NCBI RefSeq assembly: GCF_020521235.1
Contig: NZ_BLAY01000015.1
Span: forward strand, 1-64,000
DNA: 64,000 nt
Reading direction: 5' to 3'
From: Microseira wollei NIES-4236
GTDB taxonomy: Bacteria; Cyanobacteriota; Cyanobacteriia; Cyanobacteriales; Aerosakkonemataceae
The notes beneath the pieces were generated by a model, which saw only the letters and a program-made list of their open reading frames with translations, was not told where the DNA came from and did not search any database. The stretch's first letter is position 1; each line of letters opens with the position of its first letter. Below, piece after piece: positions 62,849 to 64,000 of this stretch. Both the position numbers and the translations under genes were made by a program.

Positions 62849-63808
62849 CTAGTAACGCCATGACCCAATCTCCGGCTTAACATCGCGCAGCATCAGCGCG
62901 TCTACAGCCGCTTGCGGCGTTACTTCTCCCTGGAGCAATCGATAAACTTGATAAGATATGGGTACGGAAATTCCCTGCTGATTGGCTAGTTGAATTAGCA
63001 CCTGGGTGGTGTTTACCCCTTCGGCAGTCCCCTGTAGCGCCGCTAAAACTTCCGGAAGCTGCTTGCCTTGGGCGAGTTGATAACCGACTTGGTAATTGCG
63101 GCTGAGGGGACTGTTACAAGTGGCTAACAAGTCTCCCAGTCCCGACAAACCATAAAAGGTGTCGGTTTTGGCTCCCCAATGAGTACCGATGCGAATAATT
63201 TCAGCTAGACCACGGGTTACTAGCGCCGCTTTGGCATTGGTTCCCAGTTGCAAACCATCGCACGTACCCGCGGAGATCGCTATCACATTCTTCAGCGTCC
63301 CCCCCAACTCTACACCCAAAGGATCCGAATTGGTGTAAACCCGAAACCGCGTCGAGTTCAATCTTGCTTGCACGACTTTAGCTGCTTCTGCATCGGTACT
63401 CGCAACTACCGTCGCCGCTGGTAGTCCCTGTTCAATTTCTTTAGATAAGTTTGGTCCCGCCAAAACTACCACCGGATGGGAGGGAAACGCCGCTTGCCAA
63501 ATTTGTGCAGGCGTGCAAGTCGTCGAGGGGTCTAATCCTTTAGTCGCCGTGACGATAATTGTGTCGGAAGATAACGCTAACGGCTTTATCAGTTCTACAA
63601 CGGGTCTGACGCCTTTCATCGAAACCGCTGACAGGATAATATCTGCACCCGCTATAACATCTGCCAGACTTTCAGAAGATTCACGCGACCACAAGCCTAC
63701 TTGGTGACCGTTTGCTGCCGCCAAGTTTGCCAAGGCTGTCCCCCAAGCACCTGCACCCAGGATGGCAATCGTTGCTTCTATTTTAGGTTTTGGGTTTTGG
63801 ATTGTCAT
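62849..63808 (-). CDS. gpsA: Glycerol-3-phosphate dehydrogenase [NAD(P)+]
   Basis: A 319-residue protein. Rossmann motif AILGAGAWGTALANLAA (residues 13-29), LAGPNLSKEIEQGLPAATVVAS, ELGGTLKNVIAISAGTCDGLQLG with the catalytic Lys in the LKN segment, and GLSGLGDLLATCNSPLSRNYQVG. It makes sn-glycerol-3-phosphate from dihydroxyacetone phosphate for membrane lipids. The last residues, VKPEIGSWRY, are normal. The upstream region carries a long palindrome at 63926. Confidence 0.96.
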   Translation of the reverse strand: MTIQNPKPKIEATIAILGAGAWGTALANLAAANGHQVGLWSRESSESLADVIAGADIILSAVSMKGVRPVVELIKPLALSSDTIIVTATKGLDPSTTCTPAQIWQAAFPSHPVVVLAGPNLSKEIEQGLPAATVVASTDAEAAKVVQARLNSTRFRVYTNSDPLGVELGGTLKNVIAISAGTCDGLQLGTNAKAALVTRGLAEIIRIGTHWGAKTDTFYGLSGLGDLLATCNSPLSRNYQVGYQLAQGKQLPEVLAALQGTAEGVNTTQVLIQLANQQGISVPISYQVYRLLQGEVTPQAAVDALMLRDVKPEIGSWRY

Positions 63809-63925
63809 TAGTCCTTAGTCTTTAGTCCTTAGTTATTTTTGACCAAGTGGTGACCGATGACTGGGGTGGAGGGATGAGTCTGGGAAATTTGGCACCAATT
63901 GGTTCCAAATTGCGGACAGAGAAAA

Positions 63926-63951
63926 AATTTGTGCGCAATTGCGCACAAATT
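63926..63951. promoter_or_regulatory. 26-bp perfect palindrome upstream of gpsA
   Basis: AATTTGTGCGCAA is followed without a spacer by its reverse complement TTGCGCACAAATT. It lies 118 bases upstream of the gpsA start, next to a second imperfect inverted word (CCAATTGGTTCCAAATTG at 63894-63911). It could be an operator, a terminator of the neighbouring gene outside the window, or a repeat-family core. Function unknown. Confidence 0.5.
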
Positions 63952-64000
63952 GTGGCAATTTCTAATTAATCTGGCTCACCCCTCGTGAGCGGGGATATCG

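Overview
The window comes from a filamentous cyanobacterium, most likely of the Oscillatoriales type. Direct evidence is the frequent GCGATCGC (HIP1) octamer, heptanucleotide tandem repeats between genes, a three-subunit pnt transhydrogenase, a SigC-like group 2 sigma factor, a Ycf46-type AAA ATPase, a FurC/PerR-like regulator, and the order rpmH-rnpA-yidC-jag-yceD. No rRNA or tRNA gene was recognised.

Layout. 0-16 kb: housekeeping and accessory genes (oxidoreductase, two methyltransferases, an RTX protein with a lipase-like motif, a BtuF-like binding protein, a GT39-TPR glycosyltransferase, PutA, a WecA-type phosphotransferase) separated by dense intergenic repeats; two genes here are broken. 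16.1-21.8 kb: a CRISPR array of 78 apparently identical 37-bp repeats and 77 spacers. 21.8-32.9 kb: its leader and a complete type I-D cas operon read toward the array (cas10d, csc2, csc1, cas3, cas6, cas4, cas1, cas2), with an internal start in cas10d that should give the small subunit Cas11d, a small winged-helix-like gene upstream, and a divergent WYL regulator. 33-35.6 kb: a J-domain gene, two tandem DUF433/DUF5615 toxin-antitoxin-like pairs and a hicBA pair, so the CRISPR locus sits in a defence island. 35.8-38.7 kb: pntA1-pntA2-pntB. 39.6-42.3 kb: an MFS exporter translationally coupled to a frameshifted homocitrate/isopropylmalate-synthase-like gene. 42.4-50.9 kb: a decayed locus (DUF928 fragment, adenylate cyclase fragment, filamentous-haemagglutinin pseudogene, TPR-CHAT pseudogene) carrying an IS605-type tnpB element, a TA-flanked MITE and a lone IS607-type recombinase. 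51-64 kb: conserved chromosomal genes (DUF2808, rpmH, rnpA, PH-domain protein, yidC, jag, yceD, ycf46, SH3 and peptidoglycan-binding proteins, two Fur paralogues, sigC, gpsA).

The CRISPR locus works as one unit: Cas1, Cas2 and Cas4 acquire spacers next to the leader at the right end of the array; Cas6 cuts the leftward transcript; Csc1, Csc2, Cas10d and Cas11d form Cascade; Cas3 and the HD domain of Cas10d degrade the target. The most informative structural observations are exact insertions that can be reversed on paper. Removing the IS605 element restores the haemagglutinin frame, with insertion just after TTAC. Removing the MITE restores the TPR-CHAT frame, with a TA target duplication. These fix the boundaries and mechanisms of two mobile families in this genome.
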